Shown here: positions 1 to 10,020 of the stretch, piece after piece | Layout of the letters: every line of letters starts with the position of its first letter | Position numbering within the stretch: position 1 is the stretch's first letter | Assembly (NCBI GenBank): GCA_029204225.1 | Contig: CM055095.1 | Span: forward strand, 49,854,841-49,918,840 | Direction: 5' to 3' | From: Diphasiastrum complanatum | Taxonomy: Eukaryota > Streptophyta > Lycopodiopsida > Lycopodiales > Lycopodiaceae | DNA length: 64,000 nucleotides | Position numbers and translations under genes: made by a program | The notes under the pieces: model-generated | The model's database searches: none | What the model was told of the DNA's origin: nothing | Seen by the model: the letters and a program-made list of their open reading frames with translations, nothing else

Positions 1-152
1 TGCGGTCTTGGAGGCGTGTTTACGATTCGCGAATCGTTCGTCCTTCGTTTGTCCTAGAAGCACGCTGACTTTCGCGAATCCTTCGACCTTCGAGTCATGG
101 CTCGTCGACTTTCGCGTTGCGGCAAAGTTGCAGGAGTTCACCATTTCTGACA
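1..152 (-). repeat. 3' LTR of copia element, partial (cut by window edge)
   Basis: The inner end of the LTR is placed at 152 because the bases before it read CTGACA and those after it (CTCCCTCTT) are the reverse complement of a purine tract. The visible part is rich in CGAA and contains two TTCGCGAA palindromes (26-33, 71-78). Confidence 0.6.
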
Positions 153-161
153 CTCCCTCTT
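153..161 (-). other. polypurine tract of copia element
   Basis: On the minus strand this reads AAGAGGGAG immediately before the LTR. This is the usual position of the primer for plus-strand DNA synthesis. Confidence 0.55.
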
Positions 162-858
162 GAACCTTGCAGCTTTGCACGTTTAATCCAATTGCCTTTC
201 TTTGCTTGGCAAAGAGTGGCTTGTCGAGCGGCTTCGTGAGTAGATCTGCAATCATGTCTTCTGATTTTATGTACTGGACCTGGAGCTCTCCTTTCAAGAT
301 TAAATCTCGAATGTGATGGTACTTTAGAGGTATGTGTTTTGTCTTTGAATGGAAGACAGGATCCTGGGACAGATAAATGGCACTCTGAGAGTCCATCATC
401 ATCGTGCATGGCCCTTCTTGTGGTATCCCGATTGCTTCCAGCATCATCTACAGCCACACTACCTCGTTCGCCATCTTTGAAGCTGCGACGTATTCAGCTT
501 CGCCAGAGGATTGAGCTACCAAGGTTTGCTTTTTGCATATCCAGCTGATTGCAGCTCCGCACGCTATGGTACATCCTCCAGTTATGGACTTGCTGTCATC
601 TTTGCAGCTCGCCCAACTTGCATCACTGTAGTGGTGTAGCTCGAATCCTTTTCTTTTGTTTTCAGCTCTGTAGGTTAATCCCATATTCTGGGTACCCTTC
701 AGATACTGTAGGATTCGTTTTGCCATCTTCCAATGTATCATGCCAAGATTGGAAGAGAATTGGCTTAAGGCGTAAACAGAGAAAGCTAGATCAAGTCTGG
801 TACAAATTGTGAGGTACATCAGACTACCGATTAGGTTTTGGTAGGGTACACCTACCAT
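162..858 (-). pseudogene. copia RNase H and end of RT
   Basis: The segment 858-448 carries the copia RT end (YQNLIGSLMYL, TRLDLAFSVYALSQF, RILQYLKGT) and RNase H (SDASWASCKDD, SITGGCT, AQSSGEAEYVAAS). The downstream frame to about 162 continues with DSQSAIYLSQDPVFHSKTKH and LTKPL, the typical C-terminus. A frame break separates the two parts near 450. RNase H removes the RNA strand during reverse transcription. The acidic residues of SDAS and GEAEY are intact. Confidence 0.85.
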
Positions 859-1000
859 CTTCTGTTCTTCCTCTTCCGTTTTTTGGCAATCCTACTTTGT
901 CAACTTGGCTCCAGGTATCATTGGTGTGGCCTTTTCTTTGCAGTCCATGTGATACTGCTTGAGCACCTTTCTGGCGTACTCTGACTGACTCAAGTGCATT

Positions 1001-1663
1001 TCACCCTTTGTTTGACTTCTTCTGATCTCCAGCCCGAGGCATTTTGTTGCTTCTCCTAGATCTGAAATCTGACTTTTTCGTGTCTTTGATCAGCGTCAAG
1101 GAATTTCCTATCATCGGGGAATCATCCACGAAAATAGTCAGTATCACAAAATCTTTTCCTACTCTTTTTATGTAGACATTACAATCCGGTTGTGTAGGAT
1201 TGAAGTCTAGAGACTTCAGAAGACTATCGAGCTTCTTATACCAAGCTCGTGATGCCTGTTTTAGACCATAGATGCATCTCTGCAACCGACAGACATATTG
1301 TTGATTGTCGGGGTCTTCAAATCCTTCAGGCTGCTTCATGAAGATTTCCTCCTCTAGATCACCGTGGAGAAAGGCTGTTTTCACATCAATCTGGTGAATT
1401 TCCAGATTGTGCTGTGTGGCGTATGCAAGGAGTAGTCGTATGCTTGTCATCTTGACCATCGGCGAATATGTGTCGAAATAATCAACACCATAGTTTTGTG
1501 TGTAGCCCTTCGCAACAAGCCTTGCCTTGTAACGGCCAATGGTGCCATCTGATTTCATCTTCTTCTTGTATACCCACTTGCAGTCGACTATCTTTATGTT
1601 TTCTGGCAGTGGCTCTAATGTCCATGCCTCGTTTCGCCTGATCGACTCGATCTCCTCTGACAT
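1001..1663 (-). pseudogene. copia reverse transcriptase, main part
   Basis: The 220-residue frame begins NEAWTLEPLP and contains CKWVYKKK, GRYKARLVAKGYTQ, DYFDTYSPMVKMTSIRLLLA, QIDVKTAFLHGDLEEEIFM, QPEGF, CRLQRCIYGLKQASRAWYKK and the catalytic box IFVDDSPMIG. The usual copia box is YVDD; here it is FVDD with both aspartates kept. The frame is lost after TLIKDTKKSDF, where the copia sequence should continue. The D of QIDVKTAF is present. It would act in virus-like particles in the cytoplasm, but this copy is not translatable as one polyprotein. Confidence 0.9.
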
Positions 1664-2124
1664 TGCCTGCTTCCAGAATTCTCCCTCTGGACTCTAGACA
1701 GCTTCTTGATATGTTGTTGGCTCTTCAATGAAGCTACAGTACTTGAATTGCGTGTCTTCGCTCCACTGAAGATTGTCAGAGTAACGGTCTGGAGCTCTTC
1801 TTTGTCTTGTTGATCTTCTAGGTTCGTTTCGTCGCTGCTCGAATCTCCCTCTTGAATAGGCAGCAGTGTGAAGATCTCATGGCCTCTTTCATCTTTTAGT
1901 CCAGGGAATGTGGACTCATCGAACTTCACATCTCTGCTCGAAACAAACTTTTTCGTGCTTGGATCGTAGAGTCTGTACACTTGTGATCTGTTCGAGTACC
2001 CGACCATGATCGTTTGCTCTGATTTGTCATCGAGCTTGCTTCTTTTTTCTTTTGGAATGTGCTTATACGCTGCACATTCGAACACACGTACGTATGATAG
2101 ATCAGGCTTTCTACCTGTCCACAT
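1615..2124 (-). pseudogene. copia integrase C-terminal region and linker
   Basis: The frame starts WTGRKPDLSYVRVFECAAYK and carries IPKEKRSKLDDKSEQTIMVG YSNRSQVYRLYDP-type sequence, then the VKFDES segment that normally joins integrase to RT. It overlaps the RT frame by about 50 bases in another register, showing a frameshift. The last third, after about GDSSSDETNLEDQ, is linker of low conservation. Confidence 0.8.
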
Positions 2125-2137
2125 TTCGTACGGCGTC

Positions 2138-2791
2138 TTATCTTCCAGCGCTGTCCTTGTGGATCTGTTCTACAGGGTGTACTGTTGCAACTATTGCCTC
2201 AGTCCAGAATTGACTTGGCAATTGAGCCTGTGCCATCATGCATCTGGCTCTTTCGACTAGCGTTCTGTTTCTTCTTTCTACGACACCATTATATTCTGGT
2301 GTGTATGCAGGAGTGAACTGGTGTTCGATCCCCTGTTCTTGGCAAAATTTTGAAAATTCTTTGCTTTTGTATTCACCTCCATTGTCAGATCCGAGGATCT
2401 GTATCTTCTTTGAGGTGTGTCGCTCTGCAAATGCCACGAACTTCTTGAAGGAATCAAACACTTCAGATTTCTTCTTTAGGTAGTAGATCGTGGTCATCCG
2501 GCTGTAATCATCTATGAACATAAGAAAATACCTCGAACCTGAGAGCGAATCCATCTTCATCGGTCCACAGACATCTGAGTGGACGAGCTCAAGGACTTCC
2601 TTGGCTCTTCTTCCCTCATGTGTGAATGGATTCCGATGTTGTTTGCCTTTTTGACAAGCTTCGCAAAACTCAATTTTGGGCCTTGATATCTTGAGACCTG
2701 TGACTATGTCTTTCTTGCACATGTCATACAAGCTCCGCATGTTCAGATGATACATTCTCCTGCCAGAGCTGACCTTCATTTCCTGATGCAT
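2138..2791 (-). pseudogene. copia integrase catalytic core
   Basis: The frame has the zinc-binding remnant HLN...FCEACQKGKQHR and the DDE core: HSDVCGPMK (first D), LGSDNGGEYKSKEF (second D) and YNGVVERRNRTLVE (E). All three catalytic acids are present. The first histidine of the HHCC finger (normally in an LWHRR-like block) is replaced (GRRMYHLN). The frame breaks after FWTEAIVATV. Integrase inserts the cDNA into the host genome. Confidence 0.88.
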
Positions 2792-3059
2792 TTAATATGC
2801 TATCAGAATTGGTGATTATCTTGGCCTGGTAGAGTTTTCCTTCTCTGCATCCGACCGTCAACAATTTGTTTGTATTTTTCTTGATCATGCGGCATGTGTT
2901 GCCGTCGAACAAAACTCGAATTGCAAGATCTGCCATCTTGGATACTAATAGCAGATCTTTTCTAGTGAAGGCACGTAGAGTGCTCCTGGCAGCTCTGCTT
3001 GCCCTGACAGTGTTTGCAGCTGTAGAGTGCCGATGCCTTTGACATCGTGTCTGCTCCCA

Positions 3060-3485
3060 TCACCTAGAATTACTGCTCTGTTGTTCTCTGAAGTCGATCA
3101 AGATTTTCTTGTTGCAGGTGATGTGTGATGTTGCTCCTGAATCAATGACATCGTAGTCGTGTTCAGTGTAGCTCGTTGAAGCTTCATCGAGTATTGTGAA
3201 GGCTTCATCACCTCTATCTGCATCCTTGGATGACTCTGCAACATTTGCCTTTTCAGCTTTGTCCTTGGGTATTGCTGGATTGAACCAACATTTGTTGGCT
3301 GTATTTTTCTTCTTTCCTTTCGTGAAGAGAGCTTTCTCCTGATCACTGCTTCCCTCTCCTTCGTCCCTCATCAGTCTCTCATCAGCGACAAGACTGACTA
3401 CTTTGTCGAATGTCATATCTGGTAGACTCAGTATGAGCATTCTCAAAGGCTGATAGGACGTAGGTAGAGATTTCATGAAGTACAT
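3060..3485 (-). pseudogene. copia protease and end of gag
   Basis: The frame starts YFMKSLPTSYQPLRMLILSL (end of the gag UBN2-like domain) and ends with DSGATSHITCNK, the copia aspartic protease active site. The zinc knuckle expected between them is unrecognisable: one CWF remains where the CCHC box should be. This protease cuts the Gag-Pol precursor. Confidence 0.82.
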
Positions 3486-3506
3486 CAGCTGCTATGGTGC
3501 TGAGAC

Positions 3507-3930
3507 CTAGTGCTCCTGTCCTGATGCAGCGAGTTGAGCGAAGATCGTTCTGATCTTCTCAACGTGCTGATCTAACTGGTTGCCATCCCATCGTATGGAT
3601 TGCAGCTGATTGTGAAGGTGCATGACTGAAGCTGCAGTCCTCACTTCATACTTCTGTTTTAATCTTTCCCACGCTGCATGGCTGCTTTCGTAGTCTTCAA
3701 TCTGCATGAGTAGATCTTCATTTATGGACGAAACGATGATCGCCATTGCACGCTCGTCCTTTCTGATCCATTCAGCTCTCCTCGGGTCTCTCTCTGGAGG
3801 CTGCACCTCTGAGAGTTCAGTCACCGACCAGATGCCTTCGCCCTTCAGAAGTGTTTTGATCTTGAATTTCCAGATTCTGTACTTTGCGACATCAAGACTA
3901 ACTGCTACTCTTGTCTGGTAGCCATATTGT
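3507..3930 (-). pseudogene. copia gag N-terminal part
   Basis: The frame holds WIRKDERAMAIIVSSINEDL, ESSHAAWERLKQKYE, LHNQLQSIRWDGNQLDQHVE and IRTIFAQLAASGQ, the pattern of copia Gag (UBN2 type) that builds the particle. The preceding part (ATRQ, KYRIWKFKI near 3860-3930) is in another frame. The start is set by eye near the primer-binding site and is uncertain. Confidence 0.8.
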
Positions 3931-3977
3931 GTTGACTAGATAATCATTGCTTAGATATCAGCAGTGATAACTTGGAA

Positions 3978-3989
3978 GCTCTGATACCA
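3978..3989 (-). other. primer-binding site (initiator tRNA-Met type)
   Basis: The minus strand reads TGGTATCAGAGC, the standard plant copia primer-binding site complementary to the 3' end of initiator tRNA-Met. It abuts the LTR end at 3990, which fixes the element's orientation. Confidence 0.9.
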
Positions 3990-4394
3990 TGTCGCGAAAC
4001 TGGTTTCGTTTCATTGTTGCGAACGATTTTGTTTCTTTGAATTTTCTTTTGTGCAAAAGCTTCACAGGAACCTAGACACGCGACTACACATCACAAAACA
4101 GATTCCATTCTAGCAATCAAGGAGATGCACAAAAATAGAGCAATCAATTATCAGTTTGATTTTTAGAGCAAGATCGTCAGTGTCTCGCTCGTTGGCGGCC
4201 TGATGCTCTAATTGTATGTTTTGATCCAGAAATATGGTTCTTATCTCCACTGCGTGGAGTTTACAAGATAGCTAAACAAAGAATTACAAGAGTAGTTAAC
4301 ACTAATCAACTAATCAGTTACTCTCCGTCGTTGCTACCCGTTTCAGCTGGGCGTGAAGTCTAAGACTCCAAGCACGTTGAGCTGCCAGCTGACA
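3990..4394 (-). repeat. 5' LTR of copia element (outer end uncertain)
   Basis: In plus orientation it begins TGTCGCGAAAC right after the primer-binding site. A GACA at 4391-4394 would give TGTC...GACA ends of about 405 bp. The outer part does not visibly match the U3 seen at 1-152, so the LTR may instead extend through the CGAAA-rich stretch to about 4475 or be truncated. Confidence 0.5.
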
Positions 4395-7296
4395 ACGCGA
4401 AAGATTCATCTTCGTTTCTTTCGTTTCCTTTCATTTCCTTCGTTTCTTTCGTGTCTTTTCGTTTTGCGTCAAGACCAAGTACCACGCCGAGTGTCCTGAC
4501 TGTGTTAAAAAACACAGTTTCAAAGACTGTCCAAAACAACCAAGTAAGATCTTACCTGCTCGCCACGTCAGTTATGAATATCGATAGGATCCTCACAACA
4601 ACACAACACGAGCACCATAGCACCCAACTGCTCAACCTTCCGCTCACTTGAAAAGTTTCTTGCAAACTTCTACATTACCACACAATCACATGTTGATAAG
4701 ATTTCCAATGTGCCAATACGCAATAAATCTAGGAATCGGAAATCTAGATAGAGATTCGGTTCTGAATCTCTTGCTCAAAGTGGTACTCAGAACATACTAC
4801 CTCAACCATAACTACATCTCAAGCTATATCTTACAACATCTACTATCAACGATGGTAGATTCAGTGTCACTATTCCTACCTTGTTATTGATCTTTCATTA
4901 CTCTAAAAGATCCCCACTGGAGCAGTTACACTGCCAGCAACAACATTAGCAAAAGGCTAAAGAAGGCAGATAACTCAATCAGAAGAAGTACCCCAGTCAC
5001 GACGAAGATCCTTCAGAAAGGAAAACACAAGCATTGGGAAATCAGTCTCCTTCAACCGGCCTCTTGCCATACTTCTGCGCCCATTCTCATGCCTATCGTT
5101 CACACCATCTACCGATGTCACCACCTCCACCCTACCTTCCATCTGTTTGTTTATCATCAGTTCACTGTTCTTCTGAGAAATCCCCAGTTTTTTATAGTCT
5201 TACCGAAGCAGCTGATAGATCATTGTAAAATGTCCTGTAGAGACCAACCACAACCTACAATGGTTGATCAGCCAAACGAAGATCTAAGAAGCAAGTGAAG
5301 CAGCTAGAAGAAATAAAGAGGAAGATCCAAGAAGCTGAGGAGGAAAGGACAAAACTTAAGCAACAGGTGAGTCAGATCGATCTTGATCAAAAGAAACTCT
5401 CTGGAGCAATGATAGTTGAATCCCTTCTTATGAAGCCCAAAGAGATCCAAAAGTAATGGATCAAAAGAAAGCACTGTAGAAAATGAAAGATGAAGACAAC
5501 CGTGAACCTGCAAAATAAAGCGAGTTCCTCACCCAACAAGTGGTGGTCAAAGCTAGACATTGCAAGGGTCCAAGGCTGCAACTGGAGAACTATCAGTTCC
5601 TTCACCCTTCCACTAGGCCTTCATCATGTTTCCTTGCCATCACCAACCATTCGTCCAATCTGTTTCTACCACCACTGTGTGAATGAGTCCATTTCCTTGA
5701 AGACTGATAACCAAGATTTGTGCTACCTATCAGGAAAGAGCATCGACAAGATTGGAACTTCAACCGAGAAAAGAATTGCGGAAACACCCAGAAGCAATAT
5801 GGAGGATAAAGACCTCTCAGAAGTTAGAATCTGCCTAGAAACTAGAAGTGAAATCATCCATGACAGATGGAACGAAAGAAAGAGACACGAGGAAAGCACT
5901 CGAGCATGCAAGTTGTGAAGCTGCCGGGAGCTCTGCAAATTTTGAAAATGTCAACCACCTATAGCAATAAGACATTCTGATCAAATTGCGGCAAATTGCA
6001 AAAAGCACTTTTTTGATAAAGACTGGCAACAATAAGCACTTGGTTTTACGCGACCGAGGATCTACGCTTTTCCAAGTGCCGATCGAAGACGCCAATGTGG
6101 AAGCTGAGCAACATCGTCCAATATGAGTTGCAGTGGGTCCTGCAACACATTAGGGGTGGGATGATGTTGGCTGATTCTGACGAATCCCCAAGATACTCGG
6201 ACAGAGCAACTCAAGAGCACCTCTCACCTTAGATCGAGGAAGTCTCTGAGAAGACGAGACTAACGAAGACTGAGAGCCGAGAAATGCTAGTTAGGAATGA
6301 CAAGCAAGAACTGTGTAAGCCTCATGGTGAATCCTGGAAGATGGAATGACCATGTAGGAACTAGTATTTATAGGCTTATATAGACCCCTCTTAAAGAAAG
6401 TAGAGTGAGCCACCTTTTGATGGTGACCTCTAGTGGAGAGCATTATTCCACTTGTAATTTGTGAAATGTGGAAATTCCACTAGGATGCCACCTAAGGAGC
6501 TCTCTTGCTTATTTAAGAGACTCCCTCTTTGTGAAGAGGAGCTTTTTGTGTATTGTATCAACTCCATGCTGAAATGAGAAGAGCCTCTACGAGTTAGATG
6601 CATCCATTGAGCTCCTTGATCATGATGGTTTTCTTGAGTGATGCCCCTATGATCATGCCCTTCCATTCATATTGTGTGTGGTTGTGGACTTAGAGTGGAT
6701 TAGTTTTCTTGCTTTCCTAGTTGTGGATTAGTTTTCATGTCTTGTTTGTGGAGTAATACAGGAATCAGCATTCAAGTAAACTAAATAGGCTAGAAATGTG
6801 GTATAAATCTTGCATATCCTCCAACATTCTAGTTCTTGATGTTCTTGGGATGTCCAAGAATCAAAAGACTGGTTGATTTCTTGATTCTTGGACCTCTAAA
6901 ATGCTGTAGATTAATTTATTGTTTCAGCTTTGTGGATTAATCCAGGTGTAGCTCAATTTCAGTAATGTGTAGGATCTGATTCAGTTCGTTTTTAGAGTAG
7001 GTAGCTGTAGAAACTATTGAATGTTCATTTGGGCTGCATGCTATTCTATAAATGAATGTTCATGGCTTGCATCTCTGTTTGAATGTGAGTGCTTCCAAGA
7101 GAGAACGACCTTGAGTTGTCCTCTGATGGGCAAGACAAAATACTACAGCGTTAATCTGTTCCTTCTGCCTGATTTTGGGCTTTAACAAGAAAGAATAACT
7201 TAAGCAGAGCCCACTGTCTCTGTTGACAGGCAGAAGAAGAAGTAAGCAAAAGAATCTCAGTAAACAGATACTCTCAAGCAGAGGATCTGTCAACAG
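4395..7296. other. unassigned intron sequence with coiled-coil coding scrap
   Basis: No recognised gene. At 5289-5456 on the plus strand an open stretch encodes a K/E/Q-rich heptad-like segment (KQLEEIKRKIQEAEEERTKL) that could be a retroelement Gag or host coiled-coil relic. At 6361-6530 there are TATA-like boxes (TATTTATA, TATTTAAG) in a sequence that could be an old LTR. Neither is assigned. Confidence 0.3.
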
Positions 7297-8400
7297 ATGG
7301 ATTGTGTTTTTTCTGTCTTGGCAAGCATCTTTTCAAGGATTGTCCTCGACGCACAGGAAAGAAGCTCCATATATTACAATAATGTCAAGATGAGGGCAAG
7401 GATGACGAAATTTTGGATGACTTATTGGTAAGCAATGATGAAAACACTAAACATGTCATGACAATCTCAGTGCGGAAGCTTGTTCCACAGGCATTAATTG
7501 TCCACCAAGGCCCATGAAGACTATCAATTTCCAGATAGTGAAAAGTGGGTACCATCAAATACGAGCTCGAGATGAAGATGTTTAGAAGACGGCCTTTCAA
7601 ACTGGTTTTGGGCATTATGAGTTTTTGGTTGCGTCGTTTGGGCTAACCAATGGACTAGCCATGTTCATGATGCTCATGAACGATGTCTTGCATGACTATA
7701 TGGCAAGTTTGTCATCAATTTTATTGACGATATATTGTCCTAATAGTAAGGCAATAGTGGAGCATGAAATTCATCTCCAAACCATATTTGGCAAGTTACA
7801 AGCTTCTATCTTACATGTCAATGCTCAGTAGACCGACTCCTGTAAGACTCGTGTCAACACGATTGAGGGTATTTCAGTTGGCCAAGCCAAGGTGGCTGTG
7901 GTTAAGACGTGACCGAGGCCTACCAATATACGTCAGTTACAATCTTTTTGGGGGCTTTGTAAGTTCTACCAGCAGTTCGTTAGGAACTATTCCTAAGGAG
8001 TTGCTCTTTTAACAGACCAGTTACGGAAGAACAACATTGTAGTTCGGTAGGATGCTAAACTTCAGCATAGTTTTGAGAACTTGAATTACTCAATGGCCAT
8101 AGCTCTAGAAACCGTGTGACCTAGAGGCGGATGCAAGTGGCATTGTCGTAGGTGCAGTGTTGACCCAAGAGGGTAGACCAATAGCCTTTGACAGTAAAAA
8201 ATTGACACCGGCTCAACAGAGATTCACACACACAAGCAAGAGCTGTATGCGATCATACAAGCGCTCAAGGTGTGGTGACATTATTTCAGTTTTATGTGTA
8301 CAGGCCATCATACTTTAAAGTATTTGTGCACTCAACCAAATTTGAAGGGCGGCCGAGCTTGATGGACTGATCAATGTAGGAATGAAAATAACAACAAAAC
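7297..8400 (+). mobile_element. Ty3/gypsy relic: zinc knuckle, RT and RNase H pieces
   Basis: At 7305-7343 a frame encodes CFFCLGKHLFKDC, a zinc knuckle of the spacing C-X2-C-X3-H-X4-C. RT follows at about 7535-7800 (SGYHQIRA, HYEF, FGLTN, LMNDVLHDYM, EHEIHLQTIFGKLQ) in changing frames. RNase H pieces follow at about 8105-8350 (EADASG, GRPIAFDSKKLTPAQQRF, ALKVW, LKYLCTQPNLKG). The protease that should lie between knuckle and RT is missing. No LTR was found. It sits in the CBP80 intron, antisense to the gene. Confidence 0.78.
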
Positions 8401-9107
8401 TTGAGTCAATACAAAGATTCTGGAACATGTTGAATAGCAATGACCACCACAAGCTCACATAATGGTAAGAGCTATAGCCCACAATCATTCTTTCACTGTT
8501 CAATGAGTACCAAAGCAAGAATGTCTTCGTTGATTGTAACGCGTAACTTGCACAAGCTTTCATGCCCTTCTTCTTTTGTTACTTGTACAAAGGTCTGGAA
8601 TCTTCCTAATTGTACTTTGAACAATAATAATGCATCTGAGTCTCTTAAATACACAATTCTTGCATTGGCTTTCTAACATCCTTCAAATGCTCTAGAAAGC
8701 ATAAATAGGAGCACACATATGCTAGAAGCAATAGTAACCATAAAATACGTGGAATCTTCAAAAATTTGCAAACATGTTTTCAGATTTGCATGAAGGCCAA
8801 AATATTTGCAAACGTCTCCTTGCAAACAACCCTAAATTTATTTAAGGTTAGGATGGAAAATTTTATAATTTTGAAACCAAAATAGGTTTTAGATCGTGGT
8901 CAAAATTTATAAGTATAAAAACATTTGATTGCAAAAGTGAAAAGTTGCAAAAAAAATATATACATGATAATACACAAAATACTAGAGACAACAACATGAG
9001 ATGAAGGTCTGAAGTTTGCAGATTGCTGCAAATGTGTTTGTTGGTATGTTCCCTTGTTGCAATGTGGAAAACATTCCTCATATGCACGAAAGAGAAATTG
9101 ATGAGAA
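8401..9107. other. intron sequence, nothing recognised
   Basis: AT-rich sequence with only short open frames on either strand. No domain, repeat or RNA gene was seen. Confidence 0.4.
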
Positions 9108-10020
9108 TGAGTCACGATTCGCGAAGGCGAATCCGGCACGACTCCCTCTCTCTCGACTCGGATGGAGTTCAGATGCGACCGCTGGACACTACCAGCTGAA
9201 TCGCTCCTACAATCCTCCAGAGTGTAGTCACTCACTGCTGATCAACGTTCATAAAATTAATGCAGCATTCGACTTAGTTTCAACCAAATTGCGGAATTCA
9301 AATGAACAAGAAAACTCAGACATGTGAAATATCAGAATAAGCATTCAACATTCAAGATCAGACTCAACAAGAAAATAATCTATATTAATTATCTCTGAAT
9401 TTCTTCAAGCACTGCATGCGAATCCACGCAGTGCGTTGGCGTGAAAGAAGCACGGTTCTCTCACGAGTAATAGTCTTGCTTCACTAGCGGACAATTGGAT
9501 CTTCTAATCCTAGACACAGAGCTCTTCTCGCACGCAGGCGGAGTTTTTGTCTGTAATTCGTCTTGATTGCTTACTAGCACCAAAATTTTGTGTATTACAC
9601 ACTGTGTATTCTGTTTTTGATATATGTCAAGTATAATCCAGTAAGTATGGTCTCTTTGTGTAAATCTAAGATTAGAGTGATTAAGCATCAACAACTAACC
9701 AGAGAATTACAAGAATGGCAGATTAGCCACAACCTAGGGAATATCTGCTGACATCATGCCATCAGATCAAATTACTACTTTTGGGTACTTGCGTGATCTT
9801 TGGTGGTACTCCTTGGGGCGTGAGCGATGAACGGGTTTCGTTTACCTCGTCTACCTTCTTCCATACTGGACCGCGAAGGAATCTCGTTCATGGATCTTTC
9901 GTGTTCGCAAACCGTTCGTCTTCGTCTCCGTTGACTTTCGCGTTCGCGAAACTCTTCGTGTTTCGTGTCTCCAGATGTTCGAGTTCGCGAACATCTTCGT
10001 CAGGCAAAGGGCTGAATGCT
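9108..10020. repeat. probable solo or partial copia-like LTR
   Basis: The segment begins TGAGTCACGATTCGCGAAG and ends in a CGAA/TTCG-rich stretch with TTCGCGAA at 9118-9125, 9943-9950 and 9984-9991, the same signature as the LTR at 1-152. There is no coding sequence. Exact ends and a target duplication could not be set, so a chance similarity or a different element is possible. Confidence 0.4.

Larger units (their letters stand above)
1..4394 (-). mobile_element. Ty1/copia LTR retrotransposon, decayed, minus strand
   Basis: Reading the minus strand from about 4.4 kb to 1, the order is LTR, primer-binding site, gag, DSGATSH protease, integrase, reverse transcriptase, RNase H, polypurine tract, LTR. 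This order (integrase before RT) defines copia. Every domain is present but the coding sequence is broken into several frames. The 3' LTR runs off the left edge. The element lies in the intron after CBP80 exon h, in the same orientation as the gene. The LTR ends are TGTC...GACA where visible. Confidence 0.9.
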
